Below, piece after piece: positions 16,338-25,584 of a stretch of DNA of 64,000 nt (positions within the stretch are counted from its first letter, which is position 1; each line of letters begins with the position of its first letter). Source of the DNA: Croceitalea rosinachiae (GTDB lineage: Bacteria > Bacteroidota > Bacteroidia > Flavobacteriales > Flavobacteriaceae). The notes below the pieces were generated by a model. That model was not told the DNA's origin. It ran no database searches and saw only the letters and a list, made by a program, of their open reading frames with translations. A program made the translations under genes and the position numbers. The stretch covers positions 434,001 to 498,000 of the forward strand of contig NZ_JAVRHR010000001.1 of assembly GCF_031846445.1 (NCBI RefSeq), written 5' to 3'.

Positions 16338-17497
16338 ACCATTGCTGTATTTAGTTCTTCATAGACATCTTCATAAAGTGCTAAAACGTTTTCTGCCATT
16401 GCTTTCCACGAAAAGTCTTTTGCACGTGAAATACCTTTTTCTGATAAAACCTTTGCCAACATTTGGTCTTCAACCAATGTCTGCATAGCATTTGAAATCT
16501 CTTTAGGCTTGAAAGGGTCAATAATCAAGGCTGTTCCTTCACCTGCTACCTCTGGCATCGATGATGTGTTTGAAGTAATCACTGGCACACCACAGGCCAT
16601 TCCCTCTAAAATTGGTATTCCAAAACTTTCACGTAAAGAAGGGTACAAGAAAATAGTACATTGACTTATAATCGCTGGTAATTGCTCATTTGGCACGTAT
16701 CCTAAAAGATGAATTTGTTTTCTTAATTCAGGATGACCAATGGAACCTAATATTCGTTGCAATTCGTTTTCATCATAATCTAACATCACTAACTGATATT
16801 GATTTGGATATTCCAAGTTGAAATCCGCAAAAGCCCTTAAGGCACCAATAGTGTTTTTCTTTGGATCAGTATTGCCTAAAAAGAAGAAAAACTTTTCAGG
16901 AAGATTAAACTTGGTCGTTATTGTAGAAAGTACTTTGCTATCAGTAACTTTTTTAAAATGCTCACCCACACCATTGTATATAGCATGTAAACGATCATCT
17001 TTAAATCCAAAATACTTATTGATTCTGTGTTTTTCATAGTTGGAAACGGTAATGACTTTTTTACTCTTTTTAATGACCGGTGGCACAAAATACCTGCGAT
17101 ACATATTCCCAAGTTTCTGATACCAGGTACCATCTTTCTTAAAAATACTAATGCTCTCTAGGTAAATTATATCATGTAATGTAGTCACTAAAGGAACTTT
17201 ACAAAATAATGGACCTGTATTACTTGTACAATGCAAAACATCACAATCTTCGTGATATGCTGCTCTTGGCAGCTCCCATTGTTCCCAACCAGGATATCCA
17301 AACTTTGAAGTCAGTTCTACTATTTTGAAATTAGGCGCATCAGGAATACAGGTATTGTCTTCATCGGGTTTTACAAAAATGACATACTCATTAGTTTTGT
17401 CAATACTTTGTAAGTTTTTGATGAGCTCTAAGGCTACCATATCCATACCGTGCTTCTTTTTTCTAAAAAGCCGTTGTCCTTCAATTCCTATTTTCAT
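16334..17497 (-). CDS. GT4 family glycosyltransferase
   Basis: A 387-residue retaining GT-B enzyme. Typical GT4 motifs are FLGNTDPKKN, the stretch LRESFGIPILEGMACGVPV with the E-x7-E pair, and SSMPEVAGEGTALIIDP. The N-terminal half has the family GIEGQRLFRKKKHGMD start. It is close to mannosyl/rhamnosyl transferases, but donor choice is not readable. Fifth gene of the ugd unit if ugd is counted as first. Confidence 0.88.
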   Translation of the reverse strand: MKIGIEGQRLFRKKKHGMDMVALELIKNLQSIDKTNEYVIFVKPDEDNTCIPDAPNFKIVELTSKFGYPGWEQWELPRAAYHEDCDVLHCTSNTGPLFCKVPLVTTLHDIIYLESISIFKKDGTWYQKLGNMYRRYFVPPVIKKSKKVITVSNYEKHRINKYFGFKDDRLHAIYNGVGEHFKKVTDSKVLSTITTKFNLPEKFFFFLGNTDPKKNTIGALRAFADFNLEYPNQYQLVMLDYDENELQRILGSIGHPELRKQIHLLGYVPNEQLPAIISQCTIFLYPSLRESFGIPILEGMACGVPVITSNTSSMPEVAGEGTALIIDPFKPKEISNAMQTLVEDQMLAKVLSEKGISRAKDFSWKAMAENVLALYEDVYEELNTAMV

Positions 17498-17507
17498 ATT
17501 TTAAATT

Positions 17508-18716
17508 TTACTGTCCGCTAAGGGTACCGTGCTGGGTATGAATGAATTTTTTATTCGCTCCTTTTAATTTGAACAAGGATAAAAACATCAGAACAAATGC
17601 TTTAGGTAGTGTTAAAACCGCTTTCAATGTTGATATGCTGTAGTATTTTCTTGGTATCGATAATGCGAACGCCAAAACAGTAATTATAAATGTTATAAAC
17701 CAGTATTGAGAAGAGACAATACTTGTTGAGCTTTCGAAAAAGATATCAATCAATGCGTAGACCCCTGTGAAAACAAACACAAGACCCAATAATAAAATTC
17801 TTGGTGTAGAAATCATCTGATAAACCTTATCAGCAAAATCAATATTACCTTTAAAGACTAATTCCTTAATGCCAGATAGCACATATCTTCTAAAATAAAT
17901 AAACTGCGCTGAAAGCCATCTTTTACGCTGATTTGAAAACACCTCAGATTTTTGAACTTTTTCATCTAGCACCAAGGCTTTATGCAAATATTCAATTTTT
18001 GTTCTATTGCGAAGCAGTTTTAACTCCAATTCTTTGTCAAATCCACCCACGGCATTGACATTGGCCATGGTAGTTTTGAAAAAGTGATAATCAAATGCCA
18101 TGCCCGACCCTATTAAGGCTGATGAAAGTCCTAATACTCGATGTCCTTTTCTAAAAATATGGTTATTGACCTCTTCGCTGATAGCGTCAAGAATTGCAAA
18201 AGGCGTATTTGTGTTTTTTGCAATACGATGTCCTTGAACCACTTTATAACCCCTATTAAAGGCATCATTAATTTGTTCGATAAAGTCAAACTCCATGATA
18301 TTATCGGCATCAAGAACCAAAGCCACATGATACTTATCTCCGATGACTTCCATAGCTTTATTCAAAGCCTTGGATTTGGTACTTTTTTCAAAAGCTACCT
18401 CAACCAATGTGATTGGCAGTTTACGAAGCTTGGCAAGTGTGTTTTCTTGAAATGAGTCGGCTATAATAACCACATCAAAAAGTTCTTCTGCATAGCTTTG
18501 CTCTAAAGCTCTTCGCGCCACTTCAACAATGACGTTATCTTCTTTATAACCTGGAATCAAAACAGCAAATTTTCGCTGTTTATTTATAATGACGTTCTTC
18601 TTTTTTGCCTTGAATATACCTGCAAGAGCAAATAGAAAAATATATATGGATGCAAATCCGAAATAACCGATCAGTAGTATTTCAATGACATTGATTATAA
18701 TCTTAATTGCATCCAT
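17508..18716 (-). CDS. Processive-type membrane glycosyltransferase, GT2 family
   Basis: A 402-residue protein with a first membrane segment at about 8-35 and two to three more at about 300-380. The catalytic domain has LIPGYKED, LVLDADN (DxD), a GSGMAFD acceptor motif and NQRKRW, a QxxRW motif of processive synthases such as hyaluronan or cellulose synthase. The C terminus is rich in basic residues. It may build a backbone or act in the Wzx/Wzy route; the presence of flippase and polymerase genes favours the latter. Confidence 0.85.
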   Translation of the reverse strand: MDAIKIIINVIEILLIGYFGFASIYIFLFALAGIFKAKKKNVIINKQRKFAVLIPGYKEDNVIVEVARRALEQSYAEELFDVVIIADSFQENTLAKLRKLPITLVEVAFEKSTKSKALNKAMEVIGDKYHVALVLDADNIMEFDFIEQINDAFNRGYKVVQGHRIAKNTNTPFAILDAISEEVNNHIFRKGHRVLGLSSALIGSGMAFDYHFFKTTMANVNAVGGFDKELELKLLRNRTKIEYLHKALVLDEKVQKSEVFSNQRKRWLSAQFIYFRRYVLSGIKELVFKGNIDFADKVYQMISTPRILLLGLVFVFTGVYALIDIFFESSTSIVSSQYWFITFIITVLAFALSIPRKYYSISTLKAVLTLPKAFVLMFLSLFKLKGANKKFIHTQHGTLSGQ

Positions 18717-18739
18717 TCTAACTTAATTAAAAAATTGAA

Positions 18740-19708
18740 TTATGAATTCACTAACTCTTGAATAGATTTATCTTGAAGTGTTCCATCAAAATACTTAATG
18801 GTTTTTTCTAAACCTGTTCTTAAATCGACACTTGGTTGCCATTCTCTAAGCTTTTCTTTAGCTAAAGAAATATCTGGTTTACGTTGCATAGGATCATCTG
18901 AAGGTAATGGTTGATGGGTAATTTTCGATTTCGAACCAGTCAGATCTATAATATTTTCTGCCAGTTCTAACATCGTGAACTCACCAGGGTTACCAATATT
19001 GATAGGACCTATAAAATCATCTTCAGTATTCATCATCTTAATCATTCCATCTACCAAATCACTTACATACTGAAAACTTCTGGTCTGCAATCCGTCACCA
19101 AAAATGGTAATATCATGACCTTGCAAGGCCTGCATTATAAAGTTGGACACTACGCGACCATCATCTGGTTCCATTCGTGGTCCATAGGTATTAAATATTC
19201 TAATAATTTTTACTAGAACATTATTTGATTGATGATAGTTGACAAATAGTGACTCTGCGCACCTTTTTCCTTCATCATAACAAGACCTTATTCCAATCGG
19301 GTTTACGTGACCCCAGTAATTTTCGGGTTGTGGGTGAACTTCTGGATCACCATAAACCTCACTTGTTGATGCTTGTAAGATTTTGGCATTAATTCGCTTT
19401 GCAAGTCCCAACATATTAATAGCACCTAGAACTGATGTTTTAATGGTTTTTATAGGATTGTGCTGATAATGAACAGGGGAAGCAGGGCATGCAAGATTGT
19501 AAATCTCGTCAACCTCAATAAAATAAGGCAATGTAACGTCATGCCTTATCAATTCAAAATACGGGTTGTCCATCAAATGAACAATTTTACTTTTTCTACC
19601 CGTAAAATAATTATCCATACAAACGACTTCGTTCCCCTCTTTTAGAAGTCGTTCACATAAATGTGATCCTACAAAGCCTGCACCTCCAGTTACTAATATT
19701 CGTTTCAT
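18740..19708 (-). CDS. UDP-glucuronate decarboxylase (UDP-xylose synthase)
   Basis: A 322-residue extended SDR with GGAGFVGSHLCERLL, DNYFTGRK, LACPASPVHYQ, the catalytic TSEVYGDP, and SCYDEGKR with the Y-x3-K pair in YDEGK. The combination of CPASP and RSCYDEGKR is diagnostic for the UXS family. It converts UDP-glucuronate, made by the Ugd encoded 21 bp upstream, into UDP-xylose with internal NAD. The polymer is therefore likely to contain xylose, glucuronate or both. Confidence 0.92.
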   Translation of the reverse strand: MKRILVTGGAGFVGSHLCERLLKEGNEVVCMDNYFTGRKSKIVHLMDNPYFELIRHDVTLPYFIEVDEIYNLACPASPVHYQHNPIKTIKTSVLGAINMLGLAKRINAKILQASTSEVYGDPEVHPQPENYWGHVNPIGIRSCYDEGKRCAESLFVNYHQSNNVLVKIIRIFNTYGPRMEPDDGRVVSNFIMQALQGHDITIFGDGLQTRSFQYVSDLVDGMIKMMNTEDDFIGPINIGNPGEFTMLELAENIIDLTGSKSKITHQPLPSDDPMQRKPDISLAKEKLREWQPSVDLRTGLEKTIKYFDGTLQDKSIQELVNS

Positions 19709-19729
19709 GTTTTTTGTTTTCAGTTCAAT

Positions 19730-21076
19730 TTATACCTGAGCGATTTCTTCAATTTTTACAGCCTCACGTCCAATACTGTAGTAGCTAAAACCGATTTCCT
19801 CCATTTCTTCTGGATCATACACATTTCTGCCATCAAAAATTGTATGCTCGTTCATGAGTTTCTCAAGTATCCTGAAATTTGGCATTCTAAATTCAGACCA
19901 TTCCGTAACTAAGATCAACGCATCTGCGTCAATGGCCGCATCATATTCATCCTTCGCGTATTCTATGGAATCACCTAATATTCTTTCGGCTTCTTCCATA
20001 GCAACTGGATCATAAGCACGAATATTCGCGCCCATTGCCTTCAATTGTTCTATTATAACTAATGATGGAGCCTCGCGCATATCATCAGTTTTTGGTTTAA
20101 AAGCCAAGCCCCACATTCCAAATTGTTTTCCTTTTAAGTTTTCACCAAAATGCTTTTTGATTTTTTCAACAAGCGTAGTCTTTTGCCTGTAGTTAACAGC
20201 CTCCACTGCTTTCAAGACTTCTAAGGAATGACCATATTCATCGGCAGTACGAACTAAGGCTTGAACATCTTTTGGAAAACAGCTACCACCATATCCTGTA
20301 CCAGGATAAATAAACTTATTTCCGATTCGCGTATCTGAACCAATACCCTTACGTACCAAATCAACGTTTGCACCAACGAGTTCACATAGATTGGCAATAT
20401 CGTTCATGAAGCTAATTTTGGTTGCTAACATAGAGTTCGCGGCATACTTCGTCATTTCAGACGAGAAAATATCCATAAACAATAGTGGATGACCGTTCAT
20501 CAAGAAAGGCTTGTAAAGCCTTTTCATTACCTTTTCAGCTCTCTTGCTCTCTATACCAACCACAATACGATCCGGTTTCAAGAAGTCGTCAACGGCACTA
20601 CCCTCTTTTAAAAATTCAGGATTTGATGCCACATCAAATGGAATACGAACACCTCTATTGACCAATTCTTCTTCAACAGCAGCTTTTACCTTATATGAAG
20701 TTCCTACGGGTACCGTACTTTTCGTAATAATTACCTTATAATCTTCCATATGTTGCCCAATCTCGCGCGCAACACCCAAAACATACTTTAAGTCAGCACT
20801 ACCATCTTCATCAGGTGGAGTACCAACAGCAATAAATACTGCATCACAATCTTTAATTGCTTTTTGTAAACTTGTAGTAAAAGAAATTCTACCTTTATCA
20901 ATGTTGCGTTCTAAAAGCGCATCAAGACCTGGTTCATAGATAGGCACTTCTCCATTTCGGAGCATATCGACCTTCTTTTTATCAATATCAACACAGACAA
21001 CGTTTATACCCGTTTCTGCAAAACAAGTGCCGGTCACTAAACCAACATATCCTGTACCAATTACTGCAATATTCAT
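19730..21076 (-). CDS. ugd: UDP-glucose 6-dehydrogenase
   Basis: A 448-residue protein of standard length. NAD site GTGYVGLVTGTCFAE at residues 7-21, STVPVGTS, NPEFLKEG, and the catalytic cysteine in GTGYGGSCFPKD. The C-terminal domain has GLAFKPKTDDMREAPS. It oxidises UDP-glucose to UDP-glucuronate with two NAD. It is the first gene of the unit running to 13260, with its own promoter in the 117-bp gap after the LruC gene. Confidence 0.96.
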   Translation of the reverse strand: MNIAVIGTGYVGLVTGTCFAETGINVVCVDIDKKKVDMLRNGEVPIYEPGLDALLERNIDKGRISFTTSLQKAIKDCDAVFIAVGTPPDEDGSADLKYVLGVAREIGQHMEDYKVIITKSTVPVGTSYKVKAAVEEELVNRGVRIPFDVASNPEFLKEGSAVDDFLKPDRIVVGIESKRAEKVMKRLYKPFLMNGHPLLFMDIFSSEMTKYAANSMLATKISFMNDIANLCELVGANVDLVRKGIGSDTRIGNKFIYPGTGYGGSCFPKDVQALVRTADEYGHSLEVLKAVEAVNYRQKTTLVEKIKKHFGENLKGKQFGMWGLAFKPKTDDMREAPSLVIIEQLKAMGANIRAYDPVAMEEAERILGDSIEYAKDEYDAAIDADALILVTEWSEFRMPNFRILEKLMNEHTIFDGRNVYDPEEMEEIGFSYYSIGREAVKIEEIAQV

Positions 21077-21104
21077 TTATTAAAGTTTTTTCGTTATTTT
21101 TTTG

Positions 21105-21171
21105 TAAATATTATCTTACATTTTTTAGTTTCGAAAATATTGTTGTGAAACGCAAACATTACGTTGTAAAC
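21105..21171 (-). promoter_or_regulatory. ugd promoter with tandem GTTGTGAAA repeats
   Basis: GTTGTGAAA (21142-21150) and GTTGTAAAC (21163-21171) lie 21 bp apart. On the minus strand AATATTTA (21112-21105) lies 29 bp downstream of the near repeat, exactly as TATATTTA does at rmlB. The two regions also share TGTAAG just before this element and ACAAAA just after it. This places an internal promoter before ugd. Confidence 0.65.
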
Positions 21172-21193
21172 AAGTCATTTCAAGATTATTGAA

Positions 21194-23161
21194 TTATTGA
21201 GCGTACCAATCAAGGTCTTCTGTGCCTCCGGAATTTGCCCAATTCACGAATCTGGGATACTGTAAAATGATAGGTACGTTTTCTGGTGGAGTTTGAAAAC
21301 CTTCATAAATATTCAGTGCCCAAGGCAAATTGGTATTCGTTTTATAATATCTACCAATCAAAGGGTCACTAAAGTCATCTTGAGTGCCCAAATAGTCCGC
21401 CTTACTGGTTGGCGGTAAATCTGGTAGGTGAATTTCCTTCGCCCGATCTTGATTTGCTATTAAAAATGCATTAAAAGGTACTTCGCCCAGGGCGTTTGCA
21501 TCAATTGGTGATGAGAATTCTATAGAAATGTTAATCGTCTGCCCAAGTAAATCAAAACAATCACCTGCCACAATTATGACAGTTTCATCAGTATTAGTAC
21601 CAGTCTCAGTTCCATTTGATGCAATAGTCTCATAGCCACCATTGATGATTTGACCATCAATACTACTCACATTATTTGGATTTATAGGAAGTGTAAATGC
21701 AAAACCATTATGCAAGGCCCCTCCAATATTCTCAATGGTAAATGAGGCATCAATGGAGGTTATCAAATTATCTCCATTTGCAATTAAATTAAACGAGTAG
21801 TCTACAGCTAAATCATTAAAGTCATAATCTCCTTGACTGGGCCATAAATCTTCGTATACCAACTTGCCTGTTGAATTCACCGATGGCAAAAAGTTATTAA
21901 AGGCTTTGTCTGCATCAAAAGGAAAATCATCAAGTTCATCATTGATTCCATCTCCATCAGCATCATTGGCGACTTCTATTTCTGCAAAATCTCCAATTTG
22001 AATGGCATCAGGTGGATTCGCCTTTGCATAAAATACGGCATCATTAAAATCATCATCAGTGGCAACATCTCTTCTTAAGTCTTCAAACCCAAGTAAGGTC
22101 AACTCACGAGCTTCGTCATATAATAACACCATATGATCTCTTGTTGAAGCGGTGGATTCCGGATTAAAATCAGGGTTTGAATAGTATACGCCATTACCGT
22201 CATTGACCCCACTTCCAAACCAACCATTAGCTGCCAAGAACCATGAAATAACAGTATTCGCTGGAAACCTGCCGAGATAAACTCGATCACCAGGTATCAA
22301 ACCTCCTCCAGAGCCTGAAAACGAAACATTCGGAAAAATGACTCGATGTTCAACAATATCATCAACTGAAGCCGGTTCATTTCCAAGAGGATAAGAGTAG
22401 TACCCTAGTACATTACGATAACCAGCGCCCTCAGAAACAAATGTTACCCAAACATCAGCTTCTTCAGTAATGATTAAACTAGTTTCTTTACCAGCCAAAA
22501 AATCGGGGTTTGAAGAAGGAATGCCTCCAGGTACATTCTCTGGTAAAGAAGCATTGATATCGTCTAATAAATTTTGTTGAATCACATCAGCGAATGCTAA
22601 ATTATCTGGAACTCCTAATCCATTAAAGCTGTCAATAAAAGTATATTCCGCTTGCCCTTTTTGTGAAAGATGTATTCGCTTGGGTCTTTCAATACCTTTT
22701 CCAGAACTTCCATTGCGCTCATAAAATTGAGTATAATCAAATAAGACTTCTTCAGTATTTACCGGCAACCGTACATTGTCAATAAGTCCAATATAATTTG
22801 TAAATATTAAAAGGCTATCCAATCTCGAGGTAACTGTTAGCTGTTTCTCAAAACGACCTTCTTCATTAAAGGTTCCGCTTGCAATAGACAAGCTATCTTG
22901 AATTCCTACCTTGCCATAAATTGAAAAAGTTGCCCCTTTCAGAAAATCTGGAGCTTCTAGAATCAGGTTTATATTTTTACTGGTAGGATAATCAAATGAT
23001 GTCGAAACGTTTAGAGCCGATAACGGGTCATCAACTCCTCCATCATCGTCTGTGATAACAATTTCATCATCTACTATAGGTTGATCCAAATCTTTCTCAC
23101 TTACGCAAGAAAGGAAGGATAACGCTATTAAAATAAATAAAATTCTACTTGGGTTTTTCAT
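21194..23161 (-). CDS. LruC-domain (DUF4114/LruC) surface lipoprotein
   Basis: A 655-residue protein with a lipoprotein signal ending SFLSC (lipid-bearing C19) and a very acidic stretch behind it. A beta-sandwich-like region lies at about 50-150. A DUF4114 domain (about 285-395) shows GFEDLRR and DDDFNDAVFY. A calcium-binding DxDxDG repeat (about 400-415) follows. The C-terminal LruC domain (about 430-650) has the signature YEDLWPSQGDYDFNDL. It lies between ugd and a glycosyltransferase gene, 10 bp after the latter, so it is made with the EPS enzymes. A matrix or anchoring role is inferred. Confidence 0.85.
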   Translation of the reverse strand: MKNPSRILFILIALSFLSCVSEKDLDQPIVDDEIVITDDDGGVDDPLSALNVSTSFDYPTSKNINLILEAPDFLKGATFSIYGKVGIQDSLSIASGTFNEEGRFEKQLTVTSRLDSLLIFTNYIGLIDNVRLPVNTEEVLFDYTQFYERNGSSGKGIERPKRIHLSQKGQAEYTFIDSFNGLGVPDNLAFADVIQQNLLDDINASLPENVPGGIPSSNPDFLAGKETSLIITEEADVWVTFVSEGAGYRNVLGYYSYPLGNEPASVDDIVEHRVIFPNVSFSGSGGGLIPGDRVYLGRFPANTVISWFLAANGWFGSGVNDGNGVYYSNPDFNPESTASTRDHMVLLYDEARELTLLGFEDLRRDVATDDDFNDAVFYAKANPPDAIQIGDFAEIEVANDADGDGINDELDDFPFDADKAFNNFLPSVNSTGKLVYEDLWPSQGDYDFNDLAVDYSFNLIANGDNLITSIDASFTIENIGGALHNGFAFTLPINPNNVSSIDGQIINGGYETIASNGTETGTNTDETVIIVAGDCFDLLGQTINISIEFSSPIDANALGEVPFNAFLIANQDRAKEIHLPDLPPTSKADYLGTQDDFSDPLIGRYYKTNTNLPWALNIYEGFQTPPENVPIILQYPRFVNWANSGGTEDLDWYAQ

Positions 23162-23171
23162 GGGGGTAATT

Positions 23172-24074
23172 TTAAGAATGGATTATTTTGTGGTTTCTAA
23201 CATTCCAGAAAATCGCTTTCCAAAACGCCTTTAAATGCTTAAACTGTCTTTTTACAATGAAAGTAGCAGTGTTTTTGGGAATTGAAACCAACGTTTGAAA
23301 TAACAAACTGACCAGTAAATGAGCTGGCTTAAAATTGCGTCTGGCAAATACAATACGATTTCGGGAAATGTAATATGTTTTTAATGGACTGAACTTTCCT
23401 GTAGAAAGCGATTCCTTATGTAAAATATGCGACTTTGGTTGATAGTAAACTTTATATCCCGCACGTTTAATAGCTTGGGCCCAATCATGTTCTTCATAAT
23501 AAAGAAAGTAGATTTCTGTCATCGTACCGACCTTATCTACAACACGTCTTGGCACCATCATGGCTGCGCCATGAATTGACTCAGTTTCGCCAGGTTGGTC
23601 ATAATCACCTTCATCTTTTTGATGGTATCCAATACTGTTATTTCGAATTGTCCAATGATTCATTGGGGTATACCCAGCATACTGAATTAAAGTTGGATCC
23701 CAATGAAACTTAATCTTTGGGCTCACCATACCAATAGTTTCATCATTAGCTAAAGTTTCGACCAAGGGCTCAATAAAATCTTTTGGAACTATCGTATCAT
23801 TGTTTATAAACAATAAATATTCTCCTTTGGCAGCATTGACCCCAAGGTTATTACCTCCTGCGAAACCTAAATTTTGTTTGCTCTTAATAAGATTGACCTC
23901 TGGATATTGTTCTTTTATAATGTCAGGATTATCATTGGGAGAAGCATTATCAACAACAATGACCTCAATATTGTCATATGACAAACTTTTTAATGATTCG
24001 AGCATATCTAAAGTGACACTTGACTCATTATAATTAATGGTTATTATAGAAACCAAGGGATTGTTTGTTTTCAT
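23172..24074 (-). CDS. GT2 family glycosyltransferase (rhamnosyltransferase-like)
   Basis: A 300-residue protein with a GT-A domain: VSIITINYNES, VVVDNASPNDN, LGFAGGNNLG and the metal site FINNDT (D-T in place of DxD). A late YEEHDWAQ gives the catalytic base region. The pattern is that of WbbL-like rhamnosyltransferases, which fits the rmlABCD genes in the locus. It is peripheral to the membrane, with no clear hydrophobic helix. Sugar choice is inferred only. Confidence 0.85.
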   Translation of the reverse strand: MKTNNPLVSIITINYNESSVTLDMLESLKSLSYDNIEVIVVDNASPNDNPDIIKEQYPEVNLIKSKQNLGFAGGNNLGVNAAKGEYLLFINNDTIVPKDFIEPLVETLANDETIGMVSPKIKFHWDPTLIQYAGYTPMNHWTIRNNSIGYHQKDEGDYDQPGETESIHGAAMMVPRRVVDKVGTMTEIYFLYYEEHDWAQAIKRAGYKVYYQPKSHILHKESLSTGKFSPLKTYYISRNRIVFARRNFKPAHLLVSLLFQTLVSIPKNTATFIVKRQFKHLKAFWKAIFWNVRNHKIIHS

Positions 24075-24084
24075 AATTTTATTT

Positions 24085-25584
24085 TTAAGCTGGACTCAGG
24101 TTGCCTAATTTTTTTAATGTTGTTTCGATGGATCGTTTTGCTTTTGAGGCCATGATTTTTTCATCCATTTTAGGTGCAATAAACATAAATACCATACCTG
24201 TATACATTAGGATACAAGTTGGAAACTGTCCAAAGACGCCGTTACCATAGGATGCCCCCATAATTCCGAACATGCCGCAAACCAATGCGGCAATTTGCCC
24301 TTTGAGCCAGGGATCTTTGATTTTGAACATCACATTATACGCTCCTGTAATTAGCACAAAAAACAAAATGAATAAGTGTAAATAAAGGCCGACTATACCT
24401 GTATCTGCCCAAATAGCAACAAACCAACTATCGGTAGCCGTGTTTGCCAAAAAGGTATTTGGCGTAAATCGTTGTCCCCAGTTACCCGTAGAACCAATAC
24501 CTCCACCAAAAGGCCTTGATGCCAAATAGGTTGATAATTTTCGTTGATTGGCCAAGCGTACCTGTAGAGAAGCATCATTAGGATCAAATGCCGTTCGCAT
24601 CCTTCTTACTTGTGCATTATTATTCATAATGGTGGTATGAGCAAAAAACACATAAACACCTATACCCATAATTGCACCGGCAACCAGAATTGGGATATTT
24701 TTTCTTAATATCAAAAACATGATACCTCCAGCGGCAGGAACCGCAATAGCACCTCTTGTTCCTGATATAAGCATACCATATAAGCCAGCTAAGCAAACCA
24801 TTATGCAAAAAATTCTAAACTTTTTACTTTTTGTATAAAGAGCTAGCACACCAAACACTACCCCAGCATGGCCTTGTGATGCTCCAAACTGACCCGCATC
24901 TGAGTAAAATGAAAATATTCGAAGTTTTCCAAAGAGCACATGTGTCAAAGCACCCCCATTATCCAACCATTTTTGCTCAAAGGAATCTACTCCAAAAAAT
25001 AGCTGTTGGCAACCCTTCAAGGTTCCAAAAAAGGACATAATTCCCCAAATTATTAGAAAGAGCTTTAAATCTTTGGGCTTATTAAATATGATAAAAAGTA
25101 GGGGTACGATCATCCATTGGTAGAGTGCCAAGCCTCGCATTGCATAAAACCAAGCCGCAAAACTAGCTGCCTCTGGGTTTACTGCCTGAAACAGGGCATA
25201 ACCAAACCAAATGGTGACCAATAGGCTTAATTGTGATTTTGCACGACTCCAAGGTATTTTGATTTTGAACGCCTTAAAGAAAAGAGCCAAGTACATTAGA
25301 AATAAAAGACCGTCAATCAACAAACCCCAGGTCATTGGCACATAACGCCCAAGTCCTAAAATGGTAAAATTGAGTACAAAAATGGTCAATATTCCCAACT
25401 TGGGTTTTGCAAATAATACGCCCAAATACAGTATGGCAATAGGTAAAATTATAAACGCCATCCCAACAACCAATCCTTTTGTAGCCGTTAAATGTGCGCA
25501 CGCAACAGCCAACGAAAGAAGAATTGCGATGGGCAATGGCTCCCTTAAATAATCCGTACCATATGTTTTATGAAATGGGTTCAT
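24085..25584 (-). CDS. O-antigen polymerase/ligase-like membrane protein (Wzy type)
   Basis: A 499-residue protein with at least ten membrane segments and a large outside loop at about residues 310-400 (FDPNDASLQVR, RPFGGGIGSTGNWG). The SGTRGAI motif just before the loop is the signature of the Wzy_C/O-antigen ligase family. In a locus with a Wzx-like flippase it is the best candidate for the EPS polymerase. It overlaps the flippase gene end by four bases. Confidence 0.82.
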   Translation of the reverse strand: MNPFHKTYGTDYLREPLPIAILLSLAVACAHLTATKGLVVGMAFIILPIAILYLGVLFAKPKLGILTIFVLNFTILGLGRYVPMTWGLLIDGLLFLMYLALFFKAFKIKIPWSRAKSQLSLLVTIWFGYALFQAVNPEAASFAAWFYAMRGLALYQWMIVPLLFIIFNKPKDLKLFLIIWGIMSFFGTLKGCQQLFFGVDSFEQKWLDNGGALTHVLFGKLRIFSFYSDAGQFGASQGHAGVVFGVLALYTKSKKFRIFCIMVCLAGLYGMLISGTRGAIAVPAAGGIMFLILRKNIPILVAGAIMGIGVYVFFAHTTIMNNNAQVRRMRTAFDPNDASLQVRLANQRKLSTYLASRPFGGGIGSTGNWGQRFTPNTFLANTATDSWFVAIWADTGIVGLYLHLFILFFVLITGAYNVMFKIKDPWLKGQIAALVCGMFGIMGASYGNGVFGQFPTCILMYTGMVFMFIAPKMDEKIMASKAKRSIETTLKKLGNLSPA

